Assembly (NCBI RefSeq): GCF_001457455.1
Contig: NZ_LN831026.1
Span: 1,984,001-2,048,000 of the forward strand
Reading direction: 5' to 3'
Length of the DNA: 64,000 nucleotides
DNA from: Corynebacterium diphtheriae
Lineage (GTDB): Bacteria > Actinomycetota > Actinomycetes > Mycobacteriales > Mycobacteriaceae
Under the pieces are notes generated by a model. It did not search any database, was not told the DNA's origin, and was given only the letters and a program-made list of their open reading frames with translations. The position numbers were made by a program, and so were the translations under genes. Below are positions 1 to 9,802 of this stretch, piece after piece (the stretch's first letter is position 1; each line of letters opens with the position of its first letter).

Positions 1-630
1 CTGCGTATGCTCCGCGGCATTAAGAACCGTTTTGGCGCAACCGATGAGGTCGGCTGCTTTGAGCAGCATTCTGATGGCATACGCGAAGTTCCAGACCCCT
101 CTGGGCTTTTCCTCTCCCATCATGGCAGCACACCAGATGGCACAGCAGTAACTGTAGCCATGGATGGCGTTCGTCCCATCGTCGCGGAGGTACAAGCCCT
201 TGTGGTTCCCACGGAGGCAAAAAATCCTCGGCGTGCTGTCACAGGCCTTGATCCCACGCGCGTTCCCATGGTCTTAGCGGTTTTAGCCGCACGCGCTGGT
301 AAGCGCACCCATAGCAGCGAGGTTTACGTTGCCACTGTTGGCGGTATGAAGGTGGGAGAACCTGCCACCGACTTGGCTATTGCGCTCGCCACAGCCAGTG
401 CCCTGAATAAGAAGGCCATTGCAGAAAAAACTGTGGTTCTTGGCGAGGTAGGTCTAGCTGGCGAGATCCGTCGAGTGCCTAATATCCAGCGCCGGCTCAT
501 GGAGGCCCAACGGCTGGGCTATAAGCGCGCTATTATCCCTGTGTCTGACCCCAGTGAGACAAAGGTTGCCGGAATTAAGGTGATACAAGTAAGCGACATC
601 CGAGAAGCTCTGGATGTCGCTGTGGGATAG
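1..630 (+). CDS. radA: DNA repair protein RadA, C-terminal part
   Basis: This is the 3' end of a gene whose reading frame is open at base 1, so the start and the zinc-finger/RecA ATPase part lie outside the window. The 209 visible residues carry the end of the RecA-like core followed by the Lon-protease-like C-terminal domain typical of RadA/Sms, for example KVGEPATDLAIALATASALN and GEVGLAGEIRRVPNIQRRL. RadA is known to help branch migration and processing of recombination intermediates. It stops just before a convergent gene on the opposite strand. The family call is firm. Confidence 0.93.
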   Translation: MRMLRGIKNRFGATDEVGCFEQHSDGIREVPDPSGLFLSHHGSTPDGTAVTVAMDGVRPIVAEVQALVVPTEAKNPRRAVTGLDPTRVPMVLAVLAARAGKRTHSSEVYVATVGGMKVGEPATDLAIALATASALNKKAIAEKTVVLGEVGLAGEIRRVPNIQRRLMEAQRLGYKRAIIPVSDPSETKVAGIKVIQVSDIREALDVAVG

Positions 631-657
631 CACGCCTAGGCCTAGAATCAGCCGCGT

Positions 658-1374
658 TTAACTTGCAATATTAAAGGTGTAAGCGGGCGAGGGCTTAGAA
701 CCCACCACTGCGTGGAGGAAGTAGCCGCCAGCTTCTACTTTGGGTCGGTTCTGGCACTGTTTGGGTGCGCTCTTGGTACGTGCCCACACAGCCTCGTAGC
801 TGAGTGTTTCGCCTGGTTTGATAGTCACTTTGCCTTTGTCCATGGGCTGGTTGCAGTCAATGTCGGACCAAATGCGTTGGTTGGTTGCTAGACCGTATAC
901 CTCGAAGCGGATCACGTTTTCGTCAAGGTCGATCGCACAATCGGCCTTGGTGGGGTTTTTCACCGTCATATAGAAGGTGGGTTTTGCGCCCTTGACGTAA
1001 TTGGGGTTGTTGGTGCTCGCGGTGACCTCTAGGTCATCGAGCGTGCAGGAGGTTTTCTCCGAGGCTTTGGCAGTTGTGCTTGCCGACGGCTCCTGGGAGG
1101 CGCTTTCAGAGGCAGACTCGCTTGCAGAAGAACTCGACGTCGATTGTGACGATGCAGCAGAGGAGGTTTTTTCCCCAGTCACCGAGGATGCTGTGGTGTC
1201 AACCGCCGGTGCGGTTTCAGGCTGTGCCTGATCCGATTTGTTGCCAAGAGCAGACAACAACCAGATCACTAGGAACACGACTACTAGTAATGCCACCACC
1301 GCTGCGGCGCGGCGACGTTTGTAATAGACCTCGGGGAGCCTACCAGTGTGCTGATTCTCATTACGTCGATCCAC
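658..1374 (-). CDS. Membrane-anchored hypothetical protein with Ser-rich linker
   Basis: I do not recognise a named family. The 238-residue protein has a basic N-terminus (KRRRAAA) followed by one transmembrane segment at about residues 24-44 (VVALLVVVFLVIWLLSAL). A Ser/Ala/Glu-rich low-complexity linker covers about residues 50-110, and a compact extracellular domain with paired cysteines follows (SCTLDD, DCAIDL, DIDCNQ, KQCQN). This layout suggests a single-pass protein whose C-terminal beta-rich domain sits in the cell wall space. The start codon is GTG (GTGGATCGACGT). It converges with radA. Function is unknown. Confidence 0.75.
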   Translation of the reverse strand: MDRRNENQHTGRLPEVYYKRRRAAAVVALLVVVFLVIWLLSALGNKSDQAQPETAPAVDTTASSVTGEKTSSAASSQSTSSSSASESASESASQEPSASTTAKASEKTSCTLDDLEVTASTNNPNYVKGAKPTFYMTVKNPTKADCAIDLDENVIRFEVYGLATNQRIWSDIDCNQPMDKGKVTIKPGETLSYEAVWARTKSAPKQCQNRPKVEAGGYFLHAVVGSKPSPAYTFNIAS

Positions 1375-1443
1375 GTCTTTCAGCCTAAAGGTTTCCGGAC
1401 GCAGATTGCGCCAAGGCAGGGGGTGTGTCTTGTTCCTAGGTGA

Positions 1444-2073
1444 TTAAAAACCGCAGGTTTTGATGGTTTCTACAGCGCCATCGGACAAGCGGTAGCGTGC
1501 TGCGATCAGTGCGGTCTGGCCATTTTCTACAGCCTCGGTGATTGCAGGCGAGGTCTGCATGATGCGATTCACCATCGCTGCGGCGTGGTGGCGCTCAAAA
1601 TCATCGGGAGTGTCATGGCCTTCGAACTTTGCTTCCAAGATGGAAGGGGTGATCTGCTCGACAAGGGTGCGCTGGTGGCCGGTGGGTACTTCTGCACCTT
1701 CGAGCACAGCTACGGTTGCTGCCACCGCACCGCAGGATTCGTGGCCTAGAACAACCACAACTTCCACACCGAGCCCTAGGACCGCGAACTCGATGGATGC
1801 AAGAACACCGGAATCGATTACTTCGCCTGCGGTACGTACCACGAAGATGTCACCGAATCCGGAATCGAACAGCAACTCTGCGGGTACTCGGGAGTCGCCA
1901 CAGGTAAATACGCAGGCGCGAGGAGCTTGGCCTTTGGTCAGTTCTTCTCGTCGGGCGGCATCTTGGTTGGGACGCAATGGTTCCCCGCGCACAAAACGAC
2001 CATTTGCTTCGAGTAGGGTTTCCCACACACCTTGGGGATCTCGATCAAACTCTGCAGTTTCAAGCTTTGCCAT
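1444..2073 (-). CDS. Beta-class carbonic anhydrase
   Basis: The 209-residue protein interconverts CO2 and bicarbonate in the cytoplasm. The zinc-site motifs of beta carbonic anhydrases are visible: CGDSR near residue 58 (zinc Cys plus the Asp-Arg dyad) and GHESCGAV near residue 110 (His and Cys ligands). Length is normal for the family. It is transcribed divergently from mutY across about 130 bases. In corynebacteria such enzymes supply bicarbonate for carboxylases; which of several homologues this is cannot be judged from the sequence alone. Confidence 0.92.
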   Translation of the reverse strand: MAKLETAEFDRDPQGVWETLLEANGRFVRGEPLRPNQDAARREELTKGQAPRACVFTCGDSRVPAELLFDSGFGDIFVVRTAGEVIDSGVLASIEFAVLGLGVEVVVVLGHESCGAVAATVAVLEGAEVPTGHQRTLVEQITPSILEAKFEGHDTPDDFERHHAAAMVNRIMQTSPAITEAVENGQTALIAARYRLSDGAVETIKTCGF

Positions 2074-2203
2074 AGATCACATTCTTGCACCGAATTGGCA
2101 AATATGCTTGTTTTTTATCCAATTGTCATGCAACGTGGGGGGTTTCGGATTGCATGCTGTGCCCAGTTACACTGAAGCCTTGCACCCACATAGATGAGCT
2201 TTT

Positions 2204-3091
2204 ATGAACGCTAATAATGTAGAAAATATCCCGCAGATTTTGACCGAGTGGTATCGCAAAAACGCTCGTAGCATAGTGTGGCGTACCCCACAGACTTCCG
2301 CGTGGGGCGTGTTGCTCAGCGAGGTTATGAGCCAGCAAACTCCGGTGGCCCGAGTTGAGCCGATATGGGTCGATTGGATGCGACGCTGGCCTACCCCCGC
2401 TGACTTCGCTCAAGCGGGCAAAGATGAGGTGTTGCGTGCGTGGGATCGGCTCGGTTACCCGCGTCGTGCGCTTCGTCTTCACGAGTGCGCGCAGCAGATT
2501 GTAGAGCGTCATGGTGGTGAGGTCCCCCACGATGTGGAGCAGTTGTTGGCGCTGCCAGGTATTGGCGATTACACCGCCCGCGCGGTGGCCGCTTTTGCTT
2601 TCGGGCAGCGGGTTGCCGTGGTTGATACGAATGTGCGCCGAGTACATCACCGCGTGTATCAGGGGATTTACCTTGCGGGAAATGCGTCGAAACGCGAGCT
2701 GCGCGAGGTGGAGGCCTTGTTGCCGCATGACAACGCGCCGGAGTTTTCGGTGGCGTTGATGGAGCTCGGCGCTTTGGTGTGCCAAACGACCCCGCAGTGT
2801 GATCGTTGCCCACTGACGCAGCAGTGTCGATGGATCGCGTTGGGTCGTCCGATGCCGAGTGCGGAGGAAACCGCCAAGGCGAAAAAGCGGGTTCAGAAAT
2901 TTGTGGGCACTGATCGTCAGGTTCGCGGTTTGATTATGGCGGTGTTAAGAAATGCGGAGGCACCGGTCCCGCAGTCAGCTATCGACGTCGTGTGGCCCGA
3001 TGCGGCTCAGCGTTCTCGGGCACTGTTTAGCCTGCTTGACGACGGCCTAGCGACCCAAAACGAGGCGGGACTTTTTAGTTTGCCCACCTAG
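2204..3091 (+). CDS. mutY: A/G-specific adenine glycosylase MutY
   Basis: The 295-residue base-excision repair enzyme removes adenine mispaired with 8-oxoguanine. Visible motifs are SEVMSQQTPVARV, the helix-hairpin-helix LPGIGDYTARAV followed by the catalytic Asp in VAVVDTNVRRV, and a 4Fe-4S cluster motif of four cysteines near residue 200 (CQTTPQCDRCPLTQQC). The C-terminal NUDIX-like 8-oxoG recognition domain of longer MutY proteins is reduced, as is common in actinobacteria. Its stop overlaps the end of the convergent exporter gene by four bases. Confidence 0.93.
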   Translation: MNANNVENIPQILTEWYRKNARSIVWRTPQTSAWGVLLSEVMSQQTPVARVEPIWVDWMRRWPTPADFAQAGKDEVLRAWDRLGYPRRALRLHECAQQIVERHGGEVPHDVEQLLALPGIGDYTARAVAAFAFGQRVAVVDTNVRRVHHRVYQGIYLAGNASKRELREVEALLPHDNAPEFSVALMELGALVCQTTPQCDRCPLTQQCRWIALGRPMPSAEETAKAKKRVQKFVGTDRQVRGLIMAVLRNAEAPVPQSAIDVVWPDAAQRSRALFSLLDDGLATQNEAGLFSLPT

Positions 3092-4365
3092 GCTAGTGGT
3101 TTATCAAATTCGATGAGGTGGCCAAAGGTCCATGCGCGATCGGTGAGCAATCGTGCCAGCACGAGGCCTGCGCTGATAGAAAACACCACCATTGCGGCTG
3201 TTGCGGCATTGGATAGCGCATGGTCCATGTCTCCGCTGTTCAGGTAGTACACGGCTCGAAACATGGCGGTGCCAGGGATCAAAATGATGGCGGCGGGCAC
3301 GGTTGTTGTAATACGTGGCAGGCGGACTTTCTTGGAGGCAACCGCACCGACAAGTCCGATGATCACTCCGCCGACAAACGCCGCGAAGTAGGCGGTTGCT
3401 CCGTATTGTTCGAGCAGCAAGCGGATGAGGTTGGCGGCGGTGCCGACTACTGCGGCCACGAGCACCATGCGTCGTGAAGAATTAAATAGGAACGCGAACC
3501 CTGCGATGCCCACAAAGCTTGCTACACCTGCGATGAGTAGCCATGCGGGGTGGGGGTCGCCGTGGACTGGTTCGGGGTTAAGGCCAGTCCCCCAGCTGAC
3601 CATCGCCACTGAGAATGTGGCGGTGGCAATGACGGTCAGTGCGTACATGAGTCGCGCGGTGCCGGCCTCAAAATCGAAGCGGCCGAGGTCGATCATCGCG
3701 GAGAACAGGGGGAAACCTGGGATGAGGAACAGTACCGCTGCCACGTATCCGGCGGTCATGGTGTAGTCGGAGTCGAAGCCTAGCAGCAGCAGTATTCGGG
3801 TGATGGCGAAGTAGCTTAACGACGCCACCGTGCCTGCCGCCGCCACGCAGCCTAGTTGGTGCATGCGCATCTTGTGGAGGCGGTGTCGCGTGTATTGGCC
3901 GCATCCGGCACTGACGGCGACGATGCCGGCTTCTAACCAGTCGAAGTGGTTCAGTACTGCGAAGCTAGCGCAGGCGAAGGCTGCGGCGAGAGTTAATACG
4001 ATGCTGGACCACCGTTTGACCACTGTGAATTCGATGGTGTCGAGTTCAGCATTGAGTTGTTCGGCAGTGATGCGACGATGCATCTGGTGGGTGAGGTTTT
4101 CGAGGGCTTCGATCCGTGATGCGTCGACTGCAGGGGTTTGGGACTTTGCCACTACCGTGCGGAACTCTGAACCTTTGTGGATCGTCGAGGTGATCTGTGT
4201 GACGCCGATGACTGCATCGACGCGGTCGAAGCCTAACGCTCGGGCGGCGCGTTTCATGCCGCGGATGACGCGGTAGCCACTGGTTCCAGCGCCCATGAGC
4301 AGCATGCCTAGGCGTACGACGGCGTCTGCTTCTACGCCCATTCGGAATTGATCCTCATTAGTCAC
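3088..4365 (-). CDS. Threonine/serine exporter (ThrE family)
   Basis: The 425-residue integral membrane protein has a soluble N-terminal domain of about 150 residues (GAGTSGYRVIRGMKRAARALG) followed by about ten hydrophobic helices, the DUF1212 plus DUF3815 layout of ThrE. ThrE exports threonine and serine by proton-motive force in C. glutamicum. It is somewhat shorter than C. glutamicum ThrE (about 490 residues, from memory), so it may be a paralogue rather than the orthologue. The start codon is GTG. It ends inside the mutY stop, tail to tail. Confidence 0.82.
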   Translation of the reverse strand: MTNEDQFRMGVEADAVVRLGMLLMGAGTSGYRVIRGMKRAARALGFDRVDAVIGVTQITSTIHKGSEFRTVVAKSQTPAVDASRIEALENLTHQMHRRITAEQLNAELDTIEFTVVKRWSSIVLTLAAAFACASFAVLNHFDWLEAGIVAVSAGCGQYTRHRLHKMRMHQLGCVAAAGTVASLSYFAITRILLLLGFDSDYTMTAGYVAAVLFLIPGFPLFSAMIDLGRFDFEAGTARLMYALTVIATATFSVAMVSWGTGLNPEPVHGDPHPAWLLIAGVASFVGIAGFAFLFNSSRRMVLVAAVVGTAANLIRLLLEQYGATAYFAAFVGGVIIGLVGAVASKKVRLPRITTTVPAAIILIPGTAMFRAVYYLNSGDMDHALSNAATAAMVVFSISAGLVLARLLTDRAWTFGHLIEFDKPLA

Positions 4366-4395
4366 GTAGGTCGATCCTAATACGCCTTAATGAAA

Positions 4396-4452
4396 ATCGG
4401 TCAGGCGAGTTGGACATAATCATGTGTTTTGTGACCAACTTGCCTGACCGAT
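4396..4452 (-). terminator. Long-stem hairpin terminator after DUF4236 gene
   Basis: Arms at 4396-4413 and 4435-4452 are complementary at 17 of 18 positions, with a 21-base loop. On the minus strand the stem is followed by a T run. It lies directly downstream of the small minus-strand gene at 4472-4642. The left arm closely resembles that of the hairpin at 36324. Confidence 0.7.
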
Positions 4453-4471
4453 CTCGCATGCGGTGCTGCGA

Positions 4472-4642
4472 TTACTTCCAGCGACCCCTAAAAGTTAGGC
4501 CGCCGGGTAGTTTCACCCATACGCCTCCGCGACTGTTGATGGTCACGGGGCCGATCTTGGTGGATGCGGAAGCACCGGAGCCGGACAGGTTGAGCCAACT
4601 GTTTTTGCCCAGCTTTTTGCGCTTGCGATATTGGATTCCCAT
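4472..4642 (-). CDS. Small basic DUF4236-type protein
   Basis: This 56-residue protein begins MGIQYRKRKKLGKNSWLNLS and ends PGGLTFRGRWK. It is Arg/Lys- and Gly-rich and matches the short DUF4236 pattern (an RKR-rich start, then S-x-S-G-x-G-A-S and a G-P-V-T-x-N core). Function is unknown. The start is the only ATG in frame. It lies about 30 bases downstream of clpC in the same direction, so it could be co-transcribed, and it is followed by a strong hairpin terminator. Confidence 0.78.
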   Translation of the reverse strand: MGIQYRKRKKLGKNSWLNLSGSGASASTKIGPVTINSRGGVWVKLPGGLTFRGRWK

Positions 4643-4672
4643 GGTGCTCCCTCGGGTGAAATAGTGCCGCTA

Positions 4673-7309
4673 TTAGTTTTCGATGTTGGCTTCTTCTTCT
4701 GGAACCTCAGTCTCAGCAGCGTTAATCACTGCTTCTTGAGCTTCCTCAGATGGGGTTGCCTCTTCGAACTCGTCTGGCAGCGGCTTCACGCGTGGGGTGA
4801 AGGTGAAGGAAGCCTTGTCGGTTTCCTTGGATTCGCCGTCCCAGCCTTCAACATCCACGGTGACGATCTCACCAGCGCCGACCTCACCGAAGAGGATCTT
4901 CTCGGAGAGTACGTCTTCGATCTCGCGCTGGATGGTGCGACGCAATGGTCGTGCACCCAGTACTGGATCGAATCCACGCTTTGCCAGCAGGTTCTTGGCC
5001 TTTTCGGTGAGCTCGATGCCCATGTCTTTTTGAGCAAGTGCCTTGGATACGCGTCCGATGAGCAGGTCCACCATTTCGACGATCTGTTCTTGGGTGAGCT
5101 GGTGGAAGACCACGATCTCGTCGATACGGTTGAGGAACTCAGGGCGGAAGTGCTTCTTCAGCTCGTCGTTGACCTTCTGCTTCATGCGGTCGTACTGGCC
5201 ATCGGCATCGTGCTCGCCGACAGAGCTAAAGCCCATGCCCACAGCCTTAGAGATGTCTTGGGTACCCAGGTTGGAGGTGAAGATCAGCACGGTGTTCTTG
5301 AAGTCCACAACGCGGCCTTGTCCGTCGGTGAGGCGACCTTCTTCGAGGACCTGCAGCAAGGTGTTGTAGATCTCCTTGTGGGCCTTTTCGATTTCGTCGA
5401 AAAGCACCACGGAGAATGGCTTGCGGCGGACCTTCTCGGTGAGCTGACCGCCCTCGTCGTAGCCCACATATCCTGGAGGGGCACCGAACAGACGGGATGC
5501 GGTGAAGCGGTCGTGGAACTCGCCCATGTCGATCTGGATTAGGGCGTCGTCGTCGCCGAACAGGAAGTTGGCCAGCGACTTGGATAGCTCGGTCTTACCC
5601 ACACCAGATGGGCCGGCGAAGATGAAGGAGCCGGAAGGACGGCGTGGGTCCTTGAGGCCAGCGCGGGTGCGGCGGATGGCGCGAGAAACACTCTTGACGG
5701 CATCGTCTTGGCCGATGATGCGCTTGTGCAACTCGTCTTCCATGTGGAGCAGACGGGAGGACTCTTCCTCGGTCAGCTTGAACACTGGGATGCCAGTCCA
5801 ATTGCCCAGCACCTCAGCGATTTGCTCTTCGCCGACTTCTGCGATGTCTTCTAGGTTGCCGGAGCGCCACTGCTTTTCTTTCTCAGCACGCTCTTCGCCT
5901 AACTTGCGCTCGGTGTCGCGCAGGCCTGCGGCCTTTTCAAAGTCTTGGGCATCGATTGCGGCTTCCTTCTCGCGACGGACTTCCGCGATCTGATCGTCAA
6001 CCTTGCGGATGGATTCCGGTGCGGTCATGCGCTTGATACGCATGCGTGCGCCGGCTTCGTCGATAAGGTCAACGGCCTTATCTGGCAAGAAGCGATCGTT
6101 GATGTAGCGATCGGACAGCTGTGCTGCTGCTGCGAGGGCCCCATCGGTGATGGAGACGCGGTGGTGTGCCTCGTAGCGGTCGCGTAGACCCTTGAGGATC
6201 TCGATGGTCATATCGACGGAAGGCTCTGGAACCTGCACTGGCTGGAAACGACGCTCAAGTGCGGCGTCCTTTTCGATGTGCTTGCGGTACTCGTCCAAAG
6301 TGGTAGCACCGATGGTCTGTAGCTCACCACGAGCCAGTTTTGGTTTGAGCAAGCTGGCAGCGTCGATAGCGCCTTCTGCGGCACCGGCACCGACGAGGGT
6401 GTGGATCTCATCGATAAACAAGATGATGTCGCCACGCTGATTGATCTCCTTGAGAACCTTCTTCAGACGCTCTTCGAAGTCACCACGGTAGCGCGAACCT
6501 GCCACCAAGGAGCCGAGGTCAAGAGAGTAAACCTGCTTGTCTTTCAGCGTTTCTGGCACCTTGCCATTAACGATGTCTAGAGCTAGGCCTTCTACAACAG
6601 CGGTCTTACCAACACCTGGCTCACCGATAAGAACTGGGTTGTTCTTGGTACGACGTGAGAGCACCTGCATGATGCGCTCAATTTCCTGCTCACGACCCAC
6701 CACAGGATCCAGCTTGCCTTCCTTAGCAGCCTGGGTGAGGTTGCGACCAAACTGGTCCAAAACCAAGGAGTTGGAGCGCTCGCCTGCGCCACCACCGCGG
6801 CCAGCACGGCCAGCGCCAGTACCAGCACCCACAGCCTCGCCGTCGTTATTGTTTTCTGGGCTTTCGCCACCCTCGTAGCCGGAAAGAAGCTGAATAACCT
6901 GCTGACGTACACGGGGCAGGTCAGCGCCGAGCTTGACCAAAACTTGTGCGGCTACGCCATCGCCCTCACGGATAAGGCCGAGCAGCAGGAACTCAGTACC
7001 GATGTACTTATGTCCCATCTGCAGACCCTCACGCAAGGAGAGCTCAAGTACCTTCTTGGCACGTGGAGTAAAAGGAATGTGGCCGGCTGGTGGCTCGGAG
7101 CCGTGGCCGATGATTTCTTCTACCTCTTGGCGTACTGCTTCAAGGGAGATGCCCATGGACTCGAGCGCCTTAGCGGCCACGCCCTCGCCCTCGTGAATAA
7201 GTCCGAGCAGGATGTGCTCGGTGCCGATGTAATTGTGATTGAGGCCGCGCGCTTCTTCCTGTGCCAGAACGATAACGCGACGTGCACGATCGGTAAACCG
7301 CTCGAACAT
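4673..7309 (-). CDS. clpC: ATP-dependent Clp protease ATPase ClpC
   Basis: The 878-residue AAA+ unfoldase feeds substrates to ClpP. It has an N-terminal double Clp-N repeat ([20 protein letters not shown], repeated [26 protein letters not shown]). D1 carries Walker A GEPGVGKT and Walker [17 protein letters not shown]-type coiled middle region ([10 protein letters not shown]) follows, then D2 with [12 protein letters not shown] and a C-terminal D2-small domain. The ATG at 7309 is preferred to upstream TTG codons because the protein then begins with the canonical MFERF and has a GAAGG ribosome site upstream. Candidate ClgR and SigH sites lie upstream. Confidence 0.97.
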   Translation of the reverse strand: MFERFTDRARRVIVLAQEEARGLNHNYIGTEHILLGLIHEGEGVAAKALESMGISLEAVRQEVEEIIGHGSEPPAGHIPFTPRAKKVLELSLREGLQMGHKYIGTEFLLLGLIREGDGVAAQVLVKLGADLPRVRQQVIQLLSGYEGGESPENNNDGEAVGAGTGAGRAGRGGGAGERSNSLVLDQFGRNLTQAAKEGKLDPVVGREQEIERIMQVLSRRTKNNPVLIGEPGVGKTAVVEGLALDIVNGKVPETLKDKQVYSLDLGSLVAGSRYRGDFEERLKKVLKEINQRGDIILFIDEIHTLVGAGAAEGAIDAASLLKPKLARGELQTIGATTLDEYRKHIEKDAALERRFQPVQVPEPSVDMTIEILKGLRDRYEAHHRVSITDGALAAAAQLSDRYINDRFLPDKAVDLIDEAGARMRIKRMTAPESIRKVDDQIAEVRREKEAAIDAQDFEKAAGLRDTERKLGEERAEKEKQWRSGNLEDIAEVGEEQIAEVLGNWTGIPVFKLTEEESSRLLHMEDELHKRIIGQDDAVKSVSRAIRRTRAGLKDPRRPSGSFIFAGPSGVGKTELSKSLANFLFGDDDALIQIDMGEFHDRFTASRLFGAPPGYVGYDEGGQLTEKVRRKPFSVVLFDEIEKAHKEIYNTLLQVLEEGRLTDGQGRVVDFKNTVLIFTSNLGTQDISKAVGMGFSSVGEHDADGQYDRMKQKVNDELKKHFRPEFLNRIDEIVVFHQLTQEQIVEMVDLLIGRVSKALAQKDMGIELTEKAKNLLAKRGFDPVLGARPLRRTIQREIEDVLSEKILFGEVGAGEIVTVDVEGWDGESKETDKASFTFTPRVKPLPDEFEEATPSEEAQEAVINAAETEVPEEEANIEN

Positions 7310-7458
7310 GTTCACACCCTTCAAAGTTGGCTTTTGTTAAGTAGTTGCACCCACTGTAACGCCCATGCGTGACATTGATTTCCCATTTTCTGGCCCACCC
7401 CTGTAAAAATTCGAACATCAAGCATTATTTACGCAGGTCACAGACACTATTACTCCCC

Positions 7459-7476
7459 TGTACGCCAGCAGCGAAC
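7459..7476 (-). promoter_or_regulatory. Candidate ClgR-binding site upstream of clpC
   Basis: The sequence TGTACGCCAGCAGCGAAC fits the C. glutamicum ClgR consensus as I remember it (WNNWCGCYNANRGCGWWS) with one mismatch. It lies about 150 bases upstream of the clpC start. ClgR is known to activate clpC in corynebacteria. The assignment is from pattern only. Confidence 0.5.
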
Positions 7477-7518
7477 ACGTCACTTCACGCCTACACTTCG
7501 CCATTGTTAATGTCCCCA

Positions 7519-7546
7519 AACCCACCCTCACCGTAATAATCTTTCC
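7519..7546 (-). promoter_or_regulatory. Candidate SigH-type promoter for clpC
   Basis: Read on the minus strand there is GGAAAG (7546-7541), a 19-base spacer, then GTT (7521-7519). This matches the stress sigma factor SigH pattern GGAA-n18-20-GTT. It points toward clpC, which is a known SigH target in C. glutamicum. The rest of the 7310-7756 stretch shows no convincing gene. Confidence 0.4.
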
Positions 7547-7756
7547 CCAACGTGCGGTAATAATGTGTTCTCTATAATGCTGTACCGAGTTTGTACACCG
7601 TACTGGTGGATACACTGTTCTTTGGGGAGTTGAACCCCAAGAAGCCCACCAACTCCTGCCAGCTGTTATAAGAGTCCATGCCTTCTAGGCCGCATGGCTG
7701 GCCTTTCACGTTCGGCCGGAATGATTCACGGTTACCGACATTTAATACGTTAAACG

Positions 7757-8212
7757 CTACTGTAGTTCCGTTTGCCAGTTAAGCCGTTGAATGTCTACGT
7801 CGAGTTGACGATATTCCTTTGCTGCCAGATCGGCCTTCTTGCGGATCTCACGGGCATCCATCGTGGCCACATATTTGATTTCCGAACGAGAATAGCGATC
7901 CTGTCGGCTTGTCAGGTGGTCTGCTAAATCGCTGTACAGCGTGCGCTTTTTTAATAAGGCATCCCGCACCGAGAGGGCGTCGGCAAGCGTCATGCCCTCG
8001 GAGAACTCCGTGACGGAATTGGTTCGGTTAATGCGGCGGACGAGGTCGTTAATGCGCGTTGTGAGTTCTTCTAATTCCGTGAGGATTTCATGCGGATTTT
8101 CGGCAGGCTGGTCGCCTTCTTGCACCTTTGCTACGTCAAGTAAGAGCTGGTTGAGCTCACTGTAGCGGCGCTGGGCTTCCACGCGTTGGGCCAAGGCTTC
8201 TGCTAGGTACAT
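7757..8212 (-). CDS. DIP1984-family protein
   Basis: The 151-residue soluble, highly charged, mostly helical protein (MYLAEALAQRVEAQRRYSEL start, long heptad-like stretches) matches the family named after C. diphtheriae DIP1984. Its function is not known. The helical pattern around residues 1-75 and 110-150 suggests a coiled-coil bundle. It has its own ATG and is divergent from the membrane gene at 8248. The roughly 450 bases between it and clpC hold no other gene I can support. Confidence 0.8.
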   Translation of the reverse strand: MYLAEALAQRVEAQRRYSELNQLLLDVAKVQEGDQPAENPHEILTELEELTTRINDLVRRINRTNSVTEFSEGMTLADALSVRDALLKKRTLYSDLADHLTSRQDRYSRSEIKYVATMDAREIRKKADLAAKEYRQLDVDIQRLNWQTELQ

Positions 8213-8247
8213 TTGCCCAGACTACTACCGCGAGTATAGTTTTGGCA

Positions 8248-8886
8248 ATGAAAATTGTCGCACGTCTGCTGGGCTTCCTCGGCCTCATCTCGATCATTTT
8301 GGCCGCGGTTCAAACCGCCACGGAGCCCTTCGCAGATTTCCCTGCCTTTGACACTCCCAGCAAAGCACTCATAGCGGAGTTCTCGTTCTTTACCATCTGG
8401 TCCAACATCATTGGCACCATTTATTTACTCCGCGCCGGCCGCGTCCCACGCTGGTTCGCCGTCGACGCCGTCGCCATGCTCACCATCACCGGCATTGTGT
8501 ACAACACCCTCCTTAGCAAAGAACTCCACGGCTTATGGCAGTTCACCAGCCCCGTTCAACACACCGTCATGCCGATCGCCGTCTTTGCCTTCTGGCTCCT
8601 CAACGCTTATCGACGCCCCATCTTTAAGGTCCGCACCATCATCATGGCCCTAGGAATCCCCGTCATATGGTCGATCCTCACCTTTACCCGCGGCGCACAA
8701 ACCGCCTGGTACCCATACTTCTTTATCGACGTGACCAACCTGGGCCTTGCCACCGCACTGCGCAATGCCATCGGCGTGTACCTCGGCTTCTTTATCCTCT
8801 GCAGCATCCTTGCGCTTATCGAACGCATCATCCGACTCATCAAACGTGGCACAAAATATGCGGCAGCCGCAGCAGTGATGAGCTAG
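8248..8886 (+). CDS. Pr6Pr-family membrane protein
   Basis: The 212-residue polytopic protein has six predicted transmembrane helices, beginning MKIVARLLGFLGLISIILAA. The FFTIWSNIIGTI and W/H-containing loop motifs (ELHGLWQFTSPVQHTVMPI) resemble the Pr6Pr family, which is related to FAR-17a/AIG1-like proteins. Function is unproven; distant relatives act on lipids. I chose the ATG at 8248 over a TTG two codons upstream. It ends with a basic cytosolic tail. Confidence 0.72.
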   Translation: MKIVARLLGFLGLISIILAAVQTATEPFADFPAFDTPSKALIAEFSFFTIWSNIIGTIYLLRAGRVPRWFAVDAVAMLTITGIVYNTLLSKELHGLWQFTSPVQHTVMPIAVFAFWLLNAYRRPIFKVRTIIMALGIPVIWSILTFTRGAQTAWYPYFFIDVTNLGLATALRNAIGVYLGFFILCSILALIERIIRLIKRGTKYAAAAAVMS

Positions 8887-8992
8887 CAGATAGAACACAA
8901 AGTTCGCGGTCACCACCCGCCAAGAAACGCCGCTTGCTGTGGCACATTTTCTACTCTTACCCTGCACATATTGTGTGCCATACTATTTGTTC

Positions 8993-9787
8993 ATGACGAT
9001 GTATTGGCATCACACTTCTACGACTCCCGTATCGACGGTGTTGATCACTCACGGATACGCGGAGCATCAGGGTCGCTATTCGGCGCTTGTTCGAAGCCTT
9101 CTGAATTACAACTTCGATGTAGTTACGTTTGATTTGCCTGGGCACGGCTACGCACCGGGACCACGGGCGTGTGTGGACGTCGATAAGCTCGTGGATTTTC
9201 ATGTGGCCTTGCGCCACCGTGCCGAGCAGGATCGTCGCTTAAGAACAGAAACGATGTGTCTTTTTGGGCATTCAATGGGCGGGCTTATTACCGCGCTTTC
9301 TGTGTTAGAGGATTCCTCGAATGTTTCCGCCGTTGCGTTGTCAGGGCCGGCGTTTTCACCGTTTCCTAAGACTCCCCGCGTTGTCACGCGAATGCTGCGC
9401 TGTAGTGCACGTATAGCGCCACGATTGAAGGTGTTGGCGCTGCCACAAGATGCTATTTCGCGCGCCCCTGAGGTTGTTGCCGCTTATGCCAATGATCCCC
9501 GTAATTACACAGGCCGAGTTCCGCTGCTCACTGGTGCGTCGATGGCACTTGCTGGCCAGAAAGCGCTGGCGCAGGCTTCTCAATGGGATCGTTCGGTGCC
9601 GTTGCTCGTTATGCACGGCAGCGCTGATCGGTTAGCCGATATTGAGGGCTCTCTTAATTTTGCCGCGAGTGCTGGCGGCACGATGCGCCCTGTAGACGGC
9701 GCTTTTCATGAGATTTTTAATGAACCAGAAGCACCACAGCTGCGTGCAGAACTGTGTGAGTGGCTGCACGCCCACTGTGGTGCGTAA
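8993..9787 (+). CDS. Alpha/beta hydrolase, monoacylglycerol-lipase-like
   Basis: The 264-residue protein is of the serine aminopeptidase S33/lysophospholipase type. VLITHGYAEHQGRY carries the HG oxyanion region and GHSMGGLI the nucleophile Ser elbow. VMHGSADRLAD supplies the acid, and GAFHEIFNEPE the catalytic His near the C-terminus. Together these support a lipid ester hydrolase. The ATG at 8993 starts the conserved fold; the longer frame would add a cysteine-rich tail with no support. It converges with deoA. Confidence 0.85.
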   Translation: MTMYWHHTSTTPVSTVLITHGYAEHQGRYSALVRSLLNYNFDVVTFDLPGHGYAPGPRACVDVDKLVDFHVALRHRAEQDRRLRTETMCLFGHSMGGLITALSVLEDSSNVSAVALSGPAFSPFPKTPRVVTRMLRCSARIAPRLKVLALPQDAISRAPEVVAAYANDPRNYTGRVPLLTGASMALAGQKALAQASQWDRSVPLLVMHGSADRLADIEGSLNFAASAGGTMRPVDGAFHEIFNEPEAPQLRAELCEWLHAHCGA

Positions 9788-9802
9788 TCGACGAGGCGTT
9801 AT

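Noticed and set aside
4631..5542. 303-residue plus-strand frame opposite clpC
   Set aside because: Antisense shadow of the conserved ClpC C-terminal region.
7418..7615. 65-residue minus-strand frame upstream of clpC
   Set aside because: It overlaps the candidate clpC promoter and operator, and has no ribosome site or similarity.
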